From assembly GCA_025267735.1 (NCBI GenBank), contig CM046298.1:26481866-26545865 (forward strand): a stretch of 64,000 nt of DNA, in the 5' to 3' direction. The position numbers and the translations under genes are program-made. Positions within the stretch are counted from its first letter, which is position 1, and every line of letters begins with the position of its first letter. Origin of the DNA: Mactra quadrangularis. Taxonomy: Eukaryota; Mollusca; Bivalvia; Venerida; Mactridae. Shown piece by piece: positions 24,764 to 36,539 of the stretch. The notes under the pieces are model-generated. The model did not search any database. It was not told the DNA's origin and was given only the letters and a program-made list of their open reading frames with translations.

Positions 24764-24928
24764 CATGACTTTGTAAGTAAACGACAAAACAGAATCCCAC
24801 TCTTCCATACAACAATATGCTGCACAGTAATTTGTGAACTCCAAGCCATTGTTGACCAGAAATATACCTCCTTGGGAAGCATAAGACCTACTGTACACTA
24901 TTTGAAATCCATGAGGTGTTGTCGTAAG
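24764..24928 (-). CDS. Candidate exon, unidentified protein
   Basis: On the minus strand a stop-free frame of about 55 codons with diverse composition runs from 24,928 to a possible donor GTATGA at 24,763. Its peptide includes TPHGFQIVYSRSYASQGGIF and, further on, NNGLEFTNYCAAYCCMEEWD. Cys- and Trp-containing, mixed-residue sequence is unusual in this AT-rich setting. The upstream boundary is unclear, because a CAG at the most obvious acceptor position lies inside the frame. The opposite strand has a GTAAGT donor at 24,924, so a plus-strand exon is an alternative. No family recognised. Confidence 0.3.
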
Positions 24929-26084
24929 TTATATAATTTGCACCCTATACCAGTGCTTGTACTTACACGGACAGGTCACTAGCTAGATGATACTCTAATT
25001 CATACATTATATATGAATTAGAGTTTCATGGAGCAAGAGACCTGGGCCGAACTACAGCACCAACATCAACAATTTCCAAGTGTACAGAACAATGGAAGAT
25101 GTCAATTACAAACATTATCATAGTAATCACCATAGTAAATGAACCTCAACTATTACAGAATAGTTCAGAATAACTCACTTAAAATAATTTCTGACCGAGG
25201 TTTCCACACAACAAAACTGTAGTTTCTTACTGGGAGTATTATCAACAGAAAATAAAATATTCTTTTTACCTGATACAAGGGAGATAACCAGAATTCAATT
25301 AACCATGCATACTATGGATGCAGATAATGATAATTAAAACCTAACAGTATATCAAGACTATAGAATACTATATATAATGGGTCAATATTGTAGATTTGGG
25401 CCTAATACCTTGTAAATGTTATAAAAACTATAAAAATAAGCTACATTTATCTATTACAACACTATTCTCCATAATTTAGTCAATGAATAGGAAAAAAATA
25501 TAGAAACAGGAGTAAATTTATAAATCTAAGGCAATATTTCAATAAAATGTATATTAAATCCTGATGCATGATTTTAACAATCAACAGCATAAACTGTAAG
25601 GTATTAAATAATTGAACAAAAACATTCTTACTAAATTTTATCAATATTTAACAAGTGCTTTGATTTTGAAATCTAACAGAGGGAACACATTCAAGATTAA
25701 AAGTAGACATAAAACTGAGGAGAGAAACAGGTCCTGTTACTATATTTTTCTGGACAATCTCTTCCTATTGGATGTTAGTAAAAAGATATATAAATATATA
25801 ATATACATATATTTGACCATAGATACGATATTTTACTTAGTTATCTACATCAACCTATTCCAATACAAGCTAGAATCTTCCATCACAATGCTTCCCCACA
25901 TGTGGAAGAATGATTGTCTCTTTGAGACTTTTTACTTTTTAAAGGTTCCAGATCAATTTAGTTAAATATGGTATTGTTAAGAAAGAATATAAGAAATTCA
26001 ATATGCAATATGAACTTTAACAAACATGAAATCTGACCAAGTTGTCTGATGCATAAAAATGACAAGTATAAACTATCACACGAA
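24929..26084. other. AT-rich stretch with a small perfect hairpin
   Basis: ACTCTAATTCATA / TATGAATTAGAGT (about 24,991-25,024) forms a 13-bp perfect stem with a short AT loop. The 117-codon plus frame at 25,612-25,965 is AT-driven, with no domain and no codon signal. Confidence 0.45.
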
Positions 26085-26960
26085 CTCTTGACTAGGTCTC
26101 AAACTCTGTGCCAAGTTTGAATAATTTTTATATACTCAACAACTAACAAGATTTCATTGATCAAGTGGTCTAAGATGTTAAATAATGATCTTTTGGTCCT
26201 TCTCTGCTGTGAGTTTAATGCATCTAACATACCAGCCATGAAACATAAAACTAAATGATATCGAGAAAAAATATCAAGGAAAAATATGTGGAATCTAAAA
26301 GTTTGACTTCTACCTAATAACACAAAATGAAATATCCTAACTAAATGCAGCAACTTGGCAAAAAAAACTCTGCATTTCCCAAAAGATATGCAGGTAGCTA
26401 TCAGAAAGTAAGAGGCAAAACCATAGACAATCCAATGTCTATGGACATCAATGCCCACATTACCACTCCAACATATCCAATGGGGTATTTTGACCTTAAA
26501 TTTGATTCCACATAATACGAAAATACAATGCAAAAAACCTAAAGTAAATGCTATTTATCTCACATAACACACAAAAAAAACCTGTGCACCTCTCAAAAGA
26601 TATGCTGGTAGCTATCAGAAAGTAAGAGGCAAAACCATAGACAATCCAATGTCTATGGACAATCAATGCCAACATTACCACTCGAACATATCAAATGAGG
26701 TAAACTGACCTTGTTTAGTATGCAAAAAAAGGAGGCTGATAAAATATATTTTGGTAAGAACTTAAACTGAAACCTAAGCAAACAATCCTATCAAATAAAA
26801 ACTTAATGATTCTGTCTATATCAAACTCACAGCAGAAAAGAATCAAAAGATCATGATCAAGCATCTTGGACCACTTGACCAATGAAATCTTGAAAGTAAC
26901 TGAGTGTGCTGAAAATACTCAAACTCTGCACAAAGTATGAGACCTGGTCAAGTCAGACCA
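26085..26960. mobile_element. Fold-back (inverted-repeat) element, copy 1
   Basis: The left arm (about 26,085-26,215, ending CTTCTCTGCTGTGAGTTT) is the imperfect reverse complement of the right arm (about 26,825-26,955, beginning AAACTCACAGCAGAAAAG). Within the element a ~90-bp stretch with GCTATCAGAAAGTAAGAGGC occurs twice (26,390-26,460 and 26,580-26,665). No transposase frame, so this is a non-autonomous element. Confidence 0.75.
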
Positions 26961-27279
26961 TTTAACCAACTACAAGCATTCAGTACCACGCAAGTAAACA
27001 TAGATTAAGTTCATTATTTTGAGTATTTCCGTAAGAAGCAACTGAAATTTTTTATACGGTTAGAAATCTATGCATCCAAAATGTTTACAGCTAGTCATAT
27101 AAGTTGTTAATTGATTTTGATAAATGTAATGGGCTTTTTTATCAAACAAAATAAATTCTGTAAATTTTGTCAAGATCATTAATTGAGACTTCAACATACA
27201 TGTATAATATGAACTAAACTTATACACACAAGCAAAATAGACAGTTGTGTTAAGATGCACTTTTAAACTGTTTCGTAGA

Positions 27280-27860
27280 TATCAAAACACCCCATCCATC
27301 TTTCCTCCTCCAAACCTTATGGAAAAGTTTCTAAGAAACCTAACACCCAACCCAATTGAAGGGTTTGTTAGATTCCCAGCACCCAACCCATCGCTCCTGG
27401 TTCAAATCCAATCAAAGAGTTACTTGGGCACCAATCACCCCAACCACCTCTCCTTGACCGAACTCAATTGAAGAGTTTCTTAGAAACCTAGCACCCCACC
27501 AACCTCTTCTCTACCGAATCCAAATGAAGAGTTTCTTAGATACCTAGCACCCCTCCCATCTCTCCTCTTCTAAACCCAATTGAAGAGTTCCTTAGGAAAC
27601 TAGCACCCCACTAATCTCTCCTCTTTTGAATCCAATTAAAGAGTTTCTTAGATACCAAGTACCCCACGCACTTCTCCTCTACCGAACCCAATTGAAAAGT
27701 TTCTTAGATACCTAGCACCCCACCCAACTATCCTCGACCAAACCCAATTGAAGAGTTTCTTAGATACATAGCACCCCACCAACCTCATGTCATCCGAACC
27801 CAATCAAAGAGTTACTTAGATACCTAGATCCCAATCTAACTTTCTTCTTCCAAACTCAAT
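27280..27860. repeat. 56-bp C-rich minisatellite
   Basis: About ten copies with a 56-bp period (anchors at 27,470, 27,526, 27,582 and 27,638). The unit contains CCAATTGAAGAGTTTCTTAG then ATACCTAGCACCCCACC. The plus strand is strikingly C-rich and G-poor relative to the AT-rich flanks. Confidence 0.93.
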
Positions 27861-28144
27861 ACATAAACTATTCTTAACATCACATGTGATGAATTAAAAA
27901 AAAACTGTCAACAGTAAAAATTAGCACATTCCATGCCAACACCTTAGGCTCAGGTTCCTAAATTTTGTAACATTTTATGAATAAAAAAATCCAGCAAGTC
28001 ATGTAAATTTTATTATGCTTTATCCATTAAAATTCATATATTAATTAGTTTTATAATGATCGTTTATTTGAAATTCCTACAGAATGAATAATAATTTGAA
28101 TTTCTTTAGTATAGTAAATACACTCCATTATTAACAAGTGGTAG

Positions 28145-28640
28145 AAACTGTTGGATCTTTATCTTTTGGTCCTTTTCTGCTGTGAGTTTAATGCGCCTAA
28201 CATACCAGCCATAAAACATAAAACTAAATGATATCAGGAAAAAATTATATAGGAAAAATATGTGGAATCTAAAAGTTTGACTTCTACCTAATTATACAAA
28301 ATGAAATATCCTAACTTAATGCTGCTACTTGGCAAAAAAAACTTTGCACTTCTCAAAAGATATGCTGGTAGCTATCAGAAAGTAAGAGGCAAAACCATAG
28401 ACAATCCAATGTCTATGGGCAATCAATGCCCACGTTACCACTTCAACATATCAAATGAGGTAAAATTACCTTGTTAAGTATGCAAAAAAGGTGGCTGATT
28501 AAATATATTTTGGAAAAAAATCAAACTGTAACCTAAGCAAACAATCCTATCAGTCAACATTAAACACACAGCAGAGAAGGATCTTAAGATCATGATCCAG
28601 CAGCTTAGACCACTTGACCAATGAAATCTTTAAATTAAGA
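28145..28640. mobile_element. Fold-back element, copy 2
   Basis: Closely related to the element at 26.1-26.96 kb. It contains TTTTGGTCCTTTTCTGCTGT at its left and the reverse-complement end ACACACAGCAGAGAAGGATC at its right. It shares the internal GCTATCAGAAAGTAAGAGGC block once, and so is shorter than copy 1. No coding capacity. Confidence 0.72.
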
Positions 28641-28790
28641 AACTGAGTTAAATTTAAATTTAATTCAACCTTAAACTCAAACTTAAATCAAATTGAATAA
28701 AATACAAATCAATTCAAATCAATTCGATTTAATTCAATTTAATTCAGTTCATTTCAATTTAATTAAATTTGATTTAATTTACAAACAAGA
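28640..28790. repeat. AATTCAATTT-type simple repeat
   Basis: Low-complexity run built from AATTCAAATC / AATTTAATTC words, probably a decayed ~10-bp satellite. Confidence 0.7.
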
Positions 28791-30840
28791 GATAGTGCTT
28801 GATGCTAAATCAACCTGTTACATGTAGGACAACCGCTTTCTTTGTTTAAATTCTTAGACTGACCTAAGATGTCGTATATCTAGATGAGACATATAATAAT
28901 CTACATTTCACATCAATACAAAAGTCTGATTCTGCATTTCAAAAGAAAACTTCAGAGTATCAAAAAATCATTCACAGGTGTCAGGTATAATGTTTACCCA
29001 ACTTATTCATTACATTCTATATAATGCATAAATAGGGTTAAAATTGTTCCAGGTACCTGTGGTTGAGAATTGATCGGTGCAGACAAGCATTGCTATCTAT
29101 GGTTTTAAAGATCTTACAACATTGCGAATTGCTGTACAATTTCCTAATGTTCAAGACAAAAACCTTTAGAAGCAAGACTGTAATTATCATGCATAGAAGT
29201 TGACAACATTTTTTTCAGCCACCGCTGAATAATCAGAAACATTGCAAATCTTACATACAGCTACAGATAGAATCTAGCCTCATTTGGTCTATATGACCAT
29301 GCTTGTTTTACAACTACTTATCCCAAAGTATTTGATTCAAGAGCATGTTAACACAAATTCCATACAACCAATTGAACGCACCCTGATCGGTTAAATTCTT
29401 GGAGCATAAGTTTTAATCAAATGAGCCATGGAAAACTGACTTATCACTACTTTCATTTCGCAAAGGGAAGAATTTCTCAATGAAATAAAAAATATATCGC
29501 TAAATACCAATATGTTAAATTCATACAAAGGTATGTATTGCGGAAAATGCTGGTATACCAGAATGTAAAAAATGGCTATGTGTTTTTACATACATACATA
29601 CACAGCATTCACCTAAAGCTTTATATACTTAGATACTAGTATACAAGTCAGTACACAGTAACAACTGTAACTGACCAAGAGGTCTGAAAATTGTCAATAA
29701 ATGACAAAAAACACTTGTCATGAAACCATAACACTCCTCATAGATATACTGTACAAGGGATGATCCAAAATAATCAGAACTATGTGACACTAAGAAGAGA
29801 ATGCATTAAAGATAAAACATGAGTATGATCTTATCACGCAGTGGTGACCGCATGTACACCAATATCATACAAGTTTAACGTGAACACATTCATATCAGAA
29901 TAACTGTCATGTTAGACTGAAATGATTTGGTAAGAAGTGTTCAAAGAGTTTTCTCTTCAAATATTCGAAGCAACAGACTACTCGTAGACACAAACTGTAT
30001 GGCTCATCCTTAATGAATCCAACAGTGAGGCTAGTCAACCAAAGCAACTCTAACAATTATGCATTTTCTTCACGAGACGTTCAATTTCTAAGCTTTAAGA
30101 GCATTAAGTCGCTTAAAGGCCAATTCAATTGTGAGCCAGTTATTGAAGTAATTGTAGCATGCTGCATGCTAACAAATATTCATACCAATATCTATACTAA
30201 ATAAATGCTCAAATTATGCCTACAGACCGAATGTAAAGTCACACAAAAAATATATAAATATACATGTACAATGAATTCATCAAACTCACAAGTTGAATTC
30301 GGTAACAAACAAATAGTACGCTATCAATACTAGGGCTGCATTGTCAAACTGATGTATTGCCAAACCGTATAATGGAACAATAACGACAATTAAATCGCAA
30401 TTCAAATGACCAATTAGTGAAATGAAATAAACTTTCTGTTTGGAAACAAAAATAATTTGTAGAATTTCAATAAAAACACCATAATACCTCAATGTAAAGA
30501 CAAACAAAATGACTAAATATTTGATAATAGGAAAGTTATTCTTACTGTAAGGGTAATAATTACATAGGAGCAGCTTAATAAATACAGACTGTCTCATGAA
30601 CATCTACATTATGAACTCTGATAAATAACCTATCACTTCTCTTATAATAAAATTTTCATTGGAATTTTACATGTATTAATAAACAAGGTTGAACTTGCGC
30701 TTGATGCATATTTGTTTACAATTGGATGTCATGCTCAGCCAACTTTGTGAACCATGTACTGAGATTACTCTTTAAACCAGAAAGACGTATTTTAAGATTC
30801 ATTGGTTAGGCAGTTTATCCCATAACCAGTACGAAAGTTT
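28791..30840. other. Unassigned AT-rich DNA
   Basis: No supported gene. A 105-codon minus frame at 30,286-30,603 is hydrophobic and AT-driven, and a 63-codon plus frame at 30,013-30,204 has no domain. A short (ACAT)n run lies near 29,590. Confidence 0.45.
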
Positions 30841-31075
30841 ATTGAGGGCAAGTTCAATATTGTTTACTTATATCATGAAACATACTGTATCACAACTACG
30901 ATATCATGATCTAAATCACATCACATCTTTACAGGAGATACACATCCCTGTAGCCAGTTTAGTTACCCTAAACATTCCAAAACGGTCCGTATTGATACAT
31001 TCTGAACTCCTCAGCCATTCACTGCGAAATAATCTCGGACAAATTTAGACGCTATTTTGAAACTACCGGTGTTGA

Positions 31076-31178
31076 AATAAACAAATATACGATCGTTTAG
31101 GCAAAGAGTGATGTTTCTTTTTAGTCCATAAATTTTGAAACATCATTCATTGCCTTAACAATCCTATATTTGTTTATT
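31076..31178. repeat. 103-bp imperfect hairpin (MITE-like)
   Basis: The left arm 31,076-31,117 (starts AATAAACAAATATACGATCG) pairs with the right arm 31,137-31,178 (ends AATCCTATATTTGTTTATT) with about five mismatches over 42 bp and a 19-bp loop. This is either a very short inverted-repeat element or a transcript that could fold into a precursor-like hairpin. Confidence 0.8.
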
Positions 31179-31439
31179 AGATAAGGATACCTGGTAGTTA
31201 CTGATTCATTACAGTACCATAGTACCAACCTATGAAATTAGTGAATTTATTTTCAATTAAGTATTTTGTTTCTGTAAAAACTAAGTACTGAACTGAGTTG
31301 TACATTCAAATAAACACATTGACTATGAACCTTCTAACTAATTTTGGATCATCCCTTGTACAGTCACTCTTTGTATACAACTCACTGTACAACATTACAA
31401 ACTTCTGATAGCACAAAATCATGGAATACCCACCAGCCT

Positions 31440-31740
31440 TTCTCAGATACTTTCAGATAACACCATTTCTCACCCCACCCACAACATGAATCAGCCCGAC
31501 CATCCCATACACACCTACCCTTCCATCCCCCCATACACACAACTCCCTACCATCCCTACAAACCCCACCAACACTGTTCAGGTCTAAGGTATTAAAATTT
31601 GCCAGCCAATACAAGATAACAGGAACATTACGTATGACCCCTCTAATCAGACGACACTCCACCCAACCTTGCTTAGTGACATCAACGGTACGTCCGGGGC
31701 TTGGGCTCACAACCAACTTCCAGTATATCCAGCTTCCACA
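31440..31740. other. C-rich segment, unassigned
   Basis: Strong pyrimidine/C bias on the plus strand (many CCCACC and CCATCC words). An 87-codon minus frame (31,453-31,716) contains GWVECRLIRGVIRN but no recognisable domain. Possibly a transposon remnant. Confidence 0.3.
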
Positions 31741-34130
31741 AACCTTGCAGTCTCATAATCTATCCCAAAATCCAAGACTTAAGATTGATGCTTGAACAAC
31801 TCAACATGAACATTATTCTAGAACGAATTTTCAATAGACAATATTCAGAACTCAAATGTCCGGGTTTTCCCATGTAAGTATTATTATAAAAGACCATTCA
31901 CAGTTTTTTGCCAAAAGTACAAAAAAAAAATTCTGTTAACAAAATTCCATAGTAAAAGTGTGTAACAAAAAAATGTTTTTTAAAATAACATGGAAAAACA
32001 CAGCACCTGAGACCTGGAGAAAGTAATGAATAGTAAATGATAACAGCATAAAATGCAAGAAATATTGCTGGATCAGTGCAAAAACAAGTCTACTTTCTTG
32101 TTTATTTACATGAAGTTAGACTAGTTTTGCACTGACACATAAATAATTCATTAGATAAATTAAGATATCCTTAGACTCACAATTAGAATACGAATAGTAA
32201 AAAAATATTGCACTTCTTATAAATAAAATGAACAATTTCTTGAATTAAAAAAAAAATACTTACTTATACGAAGCTATATAAGAAAGTATTTTTAATTGAT
32301 AAATATAATTAAAAATTCAAAAAACAAAACATTTACAAATGCATATTATTTTTTCTAAGAATGTGTTGAACACTTCAAGAAACAATAAAAATTAATTCAC
32401 ACGACAAAAATAAGTGATGATTCATTATCAAACTGTAGAATAAAGAATGCTAACAAAAATAAATATTGACCATAATCTGAATAAAATAAAAGTAAAAAAA
32501 GTTTAAAAAAGTCAAGTTGCTTACTGAAATTGTTAACTAGGATGCATACGATGAAAACAAACAAAATAAAATAAACATGTCAATTTAAATTCAATAAAAA
32601 TCAAAGCTTAACAAAAAAAAAGAAAATCCAAATAAAAATTCAAGTAAATAATCATTAATACAGTAGCTTCAGAAAATAATAATCTTTTCATATTAATAAC
32701 CTGCACATGTAATTCAATCTGGATGCTATTAATTTGTATCTTTTATGTACATTTGAAAACAAATAAACATTACTTACAAAGTTTATTGATATAGATCAAA
32801 GGGAGCTAATACAGTATGAATCTTTTCTATTCAGAAAAAATCAATATTGAATTATCTCCCTTTCATGAACATCAATAAACATGGATAACAATAACATCAG
32901 AAATATTTCATAACAAAGACAACCTGCATGGTCCTGAATCAAAACCACTATATATACAAAGTGTTTTTTATTAAGAACCGTGCCGACAGCCTGTGTTTCA
33001 GTATATTCTAGAATAATGTTCCTGTTGTGATGCAACAAACATACAAAACCTACTAAAACTAATGTAGCCTCAAATGAATGATGGAAATTATATTTCCAAA
33101 AATAATACCAGGGGATACTTATATTTACATGTATAGTTTGTTTTTCTAAACTGTAAAATTTGAATAATTTCATGACTGAATAGGTTCTCTTATATAAATA
33201 TGAAGGCAAACATTGGCACAGCAAGCAGGCATTAAATTATAAAAGCTTTTAAGTATATTCTACCCCATCAGAAAACACCAAATATGAATCCCACAATTCA
33301 AGGCAACAAACATTAAATGCAAGAAGTCACAGTGAAATTATTCATATTTTGACAGTTGAGAAAAATCAAACACATCCTAAGATCATTACAACACAAGTAT
33401 ACTATAAACAAAGTCAATGATATCCATACAATATAAGAAAGTGTACCATCTGAATAAAAGTTTACCCTTACAGAAGTAGAACAAAAGCAGATAGGCTTTG
33501 TAAGCTAAATTCCAATGAAAAAAATGATCAATTTTAATATCTAATCTACCCTTTAGAGAAATATACAATAAATAAATTGAAATCCCCAGAGATGAATTTG
33601 AGTTAGTACACTGTATTATCATGTAAGGTATCATTGACACAACAATAAGACAGAATCAAAGGTGACCAGCATGGTCCAAAACCATACACGACACAATGTA
33701 TATATAGGATCTTCGATGGTTCGGGATCATGAAGATCAACTTTGTATTTAACAAATTAATAATAATGAACAAAACGTAAAGACTTCCAGGACAATATCAT
33801 TACAAAACAGGAATATGGAACCGTGAGTTGGTGGAAAAATGGACAATACTACCAAACACATAATGGTATGAAATAAATAAAATAAAATATAAAAACTTAG
33901 CTTTTGTCTTCTCTTCATTCTTTCAACTTTTCCATGTTCCTTGATTCAAGTGTTTCACCATGTCTAGTTATTCAATATGTTGAGCTCATACATATGTGTA
34001 TATAACAACACAGTAAACAACAACTACATCCATCCACATTTTATGGTAAACATCCTGAAAACGTAAAAATATTACATTTTCAATAATATAATAACAATGT
34101 ACATGTTTTATCAACACTGTTGAAAGTTGT
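31741..34130. other. AT-rich, A-run-rich DNA without a supported gene
   Basis: Very A-rich on the plus strand with many poly(A) stretches. Two segments around 32,915-33,000 and 33,650-33,720 share short words (CATGGTCC, AAAACCA, TATATA) and may be diverged copies of one repeat. Reading frames at 32,841-33,224 and 33,386-33,640 (minus) have no domain or splice support. Confidence 0.45.
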
Positions 34131-34136
34131 TGGATA

Positions 34137-34335
34137 GTCGTCTGGCTAGATAAATTGGTAGCACACAAGTCTACTGATCAAAGGGTCATAGGTTCAAACA
34201 CCCAGCAGGGCATTCTTTCTCAGAGCTTGGTCATGAAATAATGAAATAATAATGGATGATCTCCCTCTTACTACTTATTCTATACTATGTAGAGCAGTTG
34301 TCAATCACTGATGGAAGTATGTACCTACAGGTCGT
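34137..34335 (+). mobile_element. tRNA-derived SINE (decayed)
   Basis: Head GGCTAGATAAATTGGTAGCA with a B-box-like ATAGGTTCAAACACCC, followed by a body containing GGTCATGAAATAATG and GTAGAGCAGTTGTCAATCAC. The same order of blocks occurs at 41,071 and 56,921. Too degraded for a Pol III-active copy. Confidence 0.7.
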
Positions 34336-34450
34336 TCACGAATACACTGCATATAATAGCCAGTTTGATTACACACCAATATATAGGGGTGTATTCTTTT
34401 TTCAGTTTTATAGTTTAGTTATTTGGCACTTATTTTATAAACATACCATG

Positions 34451-34605
34451 CAGTAGAACTTGGTTATAACATACTCATTTTTCCTGGCCCAATTTTCTAA
34501 TTTTGTATATAACATACTCAGTATGCTGTATGGATTTAACATGCCTTGGTTATAACATAGCTTTTTTCTTTGGCCCAGCGAGTATGTTATATCCAAGTTT
34601 TACTG
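34451..34605. mobile_element. pogo-like MITE, 155 bp
   Basis: Terminal inverted repeats CAGTAGAACTTGGTTATAAC at the left and, at the right, the complement of CAGTAAAACTTGGATATAAC, both continuing into ATACTC. The right end is followed by TA, and the left flank has TG where the TA target site would be. CAGT termini and TA targets fit Tc1/mariner-pogo type elements (established for that superfamily). It has no coding capacity. Confidence 0.75.
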
Positions 34606-34833
34606 TATATAAATTTAAAATGTGCATATACAGTATTTAGAATAAATGTTGAATGTCAAAATTGTATGTTTTAATCCGTAAAATGCTATTTATGGATCAG
34701 CTTATTCACCTATTGAGTGGACAAGTCCAATGTTTAAAGAACAAAAACACGCATGACCTAGAATACCACATGAAATAACTTGTTAAATAGCTACATTTAT
34801 TTACAAATAGGCCTATAGTCAGACAATATTTTA

Positions 34834-36212
34834 CCCCCGTTACACCAAACTCGTTCTCACTATATTCTGGAAAAATTGGACCGAACGAGTTCCAACTGTG
34901 TCAAAACGGAATAGACGTAGTAGCAACTTGCTACAGTCTTTGTACGAACGTGATGAATGAGCTCGGACGGGGTTGAACAAGAATGGGGTTTTAGAACTTT
35001 GAGTCAACTCAAAAATTTTCTGCAGCCACACCGTTCTGCAACTAGACTGAGTAACAACGTACTGGCAACGGAATGGATGTACTGTGAACGAAATTGCCGT
35101 ACTAGCATCGTACTCGACACGCGACTTGTCGTAGTTCGATTGGGCATCAATTTGCAGTACGTTTACACACCGACCTGTTCCGTTTGTAACTTGGTTGATT
35201 CTGTTTGCACAAAGACTTAACTCGCCTTGATTACGTCCATAATGCGTTGTTATCCCGTCTAAATGTATGAAAACAAATTATTAAGTTCTGAACCAGTTTG
35301 CAACACGTTTACACACAGTTCTTAAAGTTCGCAGTAGGTTTTTGGTACGTTCTACACGTTTTTAATACGTTTATAGCGTTCGTATGCAGTTCGTACAACA
35401 CAATAACGTCTACAGTACGATCTGGCAAGGTTTGGTATAAATACAGACCATTTCTCACCAAGAGATGGGTGTATGTCTTAGTTTTCTTCTTTTTTCTTTT
35501 TTGCCAAAAATCTTCTCCCGAAACCTGGCTGTCTGAGTCATTAGACGGAGCAGGAGATACAACACCCTTATTTTCATTGACTGGCTCAGGAGGCTAAGAA
35601 TTCTTAGGCTTAACTAGAGGCTGGTCTTCAAAAGCTTCATCTAAGCAGGTGATTTTTGGAAGCGATTGTCTTAACATGTGCCGCCTGTCAGGCTCTGCTC
35701 TTTTTTGGAAGCATGGTGGTCACAGTGATGCTTGACAAATTGTGTTTTCACAGCTTATACCGTGGAATAAGAATGCCAACCGGTAGAAACGTCCTGGATA
35801 TTCATAGCAATCGGATCAGAACGTGATGTTATTACGTTCAGTACGCTCTTAGAAGGAGATGGGAACATCTTAGAACAAGTAGTTCTGTCTTTAACGGGAT
35901 AGTCAATAGTAAAAGAGCTTAGAAGAACTAGTTATGAACGAGTTAAAACAGACTACGAACGGTTCGGACTAGTTGGAGACGGTGTCTCGTGATGAGAACG
36001 AGCAATTTTACCCGATCTGATCCCGATACAAACTGACTACAGACAGGATAAAAACGAAATGCACTTATTGGGAACTGGTTCTGAACGATTTATGATCGTA
36101 AAGCTGACATTTTCCGACTGAAACGGCACGTCCTAGCTCGTTCACAACCAGTTTCGCGATATTTTTAGGACGGGGTCAAACGTTCTGCGAACTAGTTTGG
36201 TGTAACGGGGCC
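34834..36212. mobile_element. 1.38-kb inverted-terminal-repeat element with CCCCGTTACACCAAACT ends
   Basis: Left terminus CCCCGTTACACCAAACTCGT (from 34,835) and right terminus ending AGTTTGGTGTAACGGGGCCC (to 36,213) form inverted repeats of at least 17 bp. The interior is full of dispersed CGTACT / ACGTTCGT / GAACGTAC words and is much richer in CpG than the flanks. A degraded coding fragment of different character sits inside it (35,312-35,719). No transposase. Superfamily not determined. Confidence 0.8.
35312..35719 (-). pseudogene. Degraded coding fragment inside the ITR element
   Basis: On the minus strand a 41-codon open frame (35,719-35,597) and a 94-codon open frame (35,593-35,312) are in the same phase, separated only by a TAG at 35,596-35,594. 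The first holds QKRAEPDRRHMLRQSLPK then CLDEAFEDQPLVKPK. The second begins PPEPVNENKGVVSPAPSNDS and includes EDFWQKRKKKKTKTYT. This is acidic/proline-rich followed by a basic patch, typical of real protein sequence and unlike the rest of the element. After the basic patch the frame runs into the element's own CGTAC-word sequence, so only about the first 90 codons look captured. Parent protein not recognised. It could instead be the element's own eroded gene. Confidence 0.4.
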
Positions 36213-36539
36213 CTTAGCATGAGCTTGAACTACCTCATAAAAAATGTATTATTTTGTCAGTTTACATATGCGTGTATACAAATAATACAATTATGAATCA
36301 ATTTTGTAAACATGGCATGTTTTTGTACTTTGAATTTTGGACTTATTTGTTCGTGGGGAAAGGTGTAAGTCCTCAATATTGTGGCACAGTGAAAGTCATT
36401 GTTCAGTACACTGCCCTCCAAAAGTTTCTTAACAATAAATTTAACTAAATTGCTACAATTTCTATGTTCCAAATGAATTCTTCAAATAAGAATTATCATT
36501 TTTTGTTTATTTCAATTATTATTCATGCAATGGAAATGG

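Noticed and set aside
30286..30603. 105-codon hydrophobic minus-strand frame resembling a membrane protein
   Set aside because: AT-rich DNA naturally yields Ile/Leu/Phe/Tyr-rich frames. No Kozak-like context, splice sites, repeated use or recognisable domain.
31453..31716. 87-codon minus-strand frame as a gene
   Set aside because: Half of it translates a CCCACC/CCATCC-biased stretch. No family similarity that I can name and no conserved start context.
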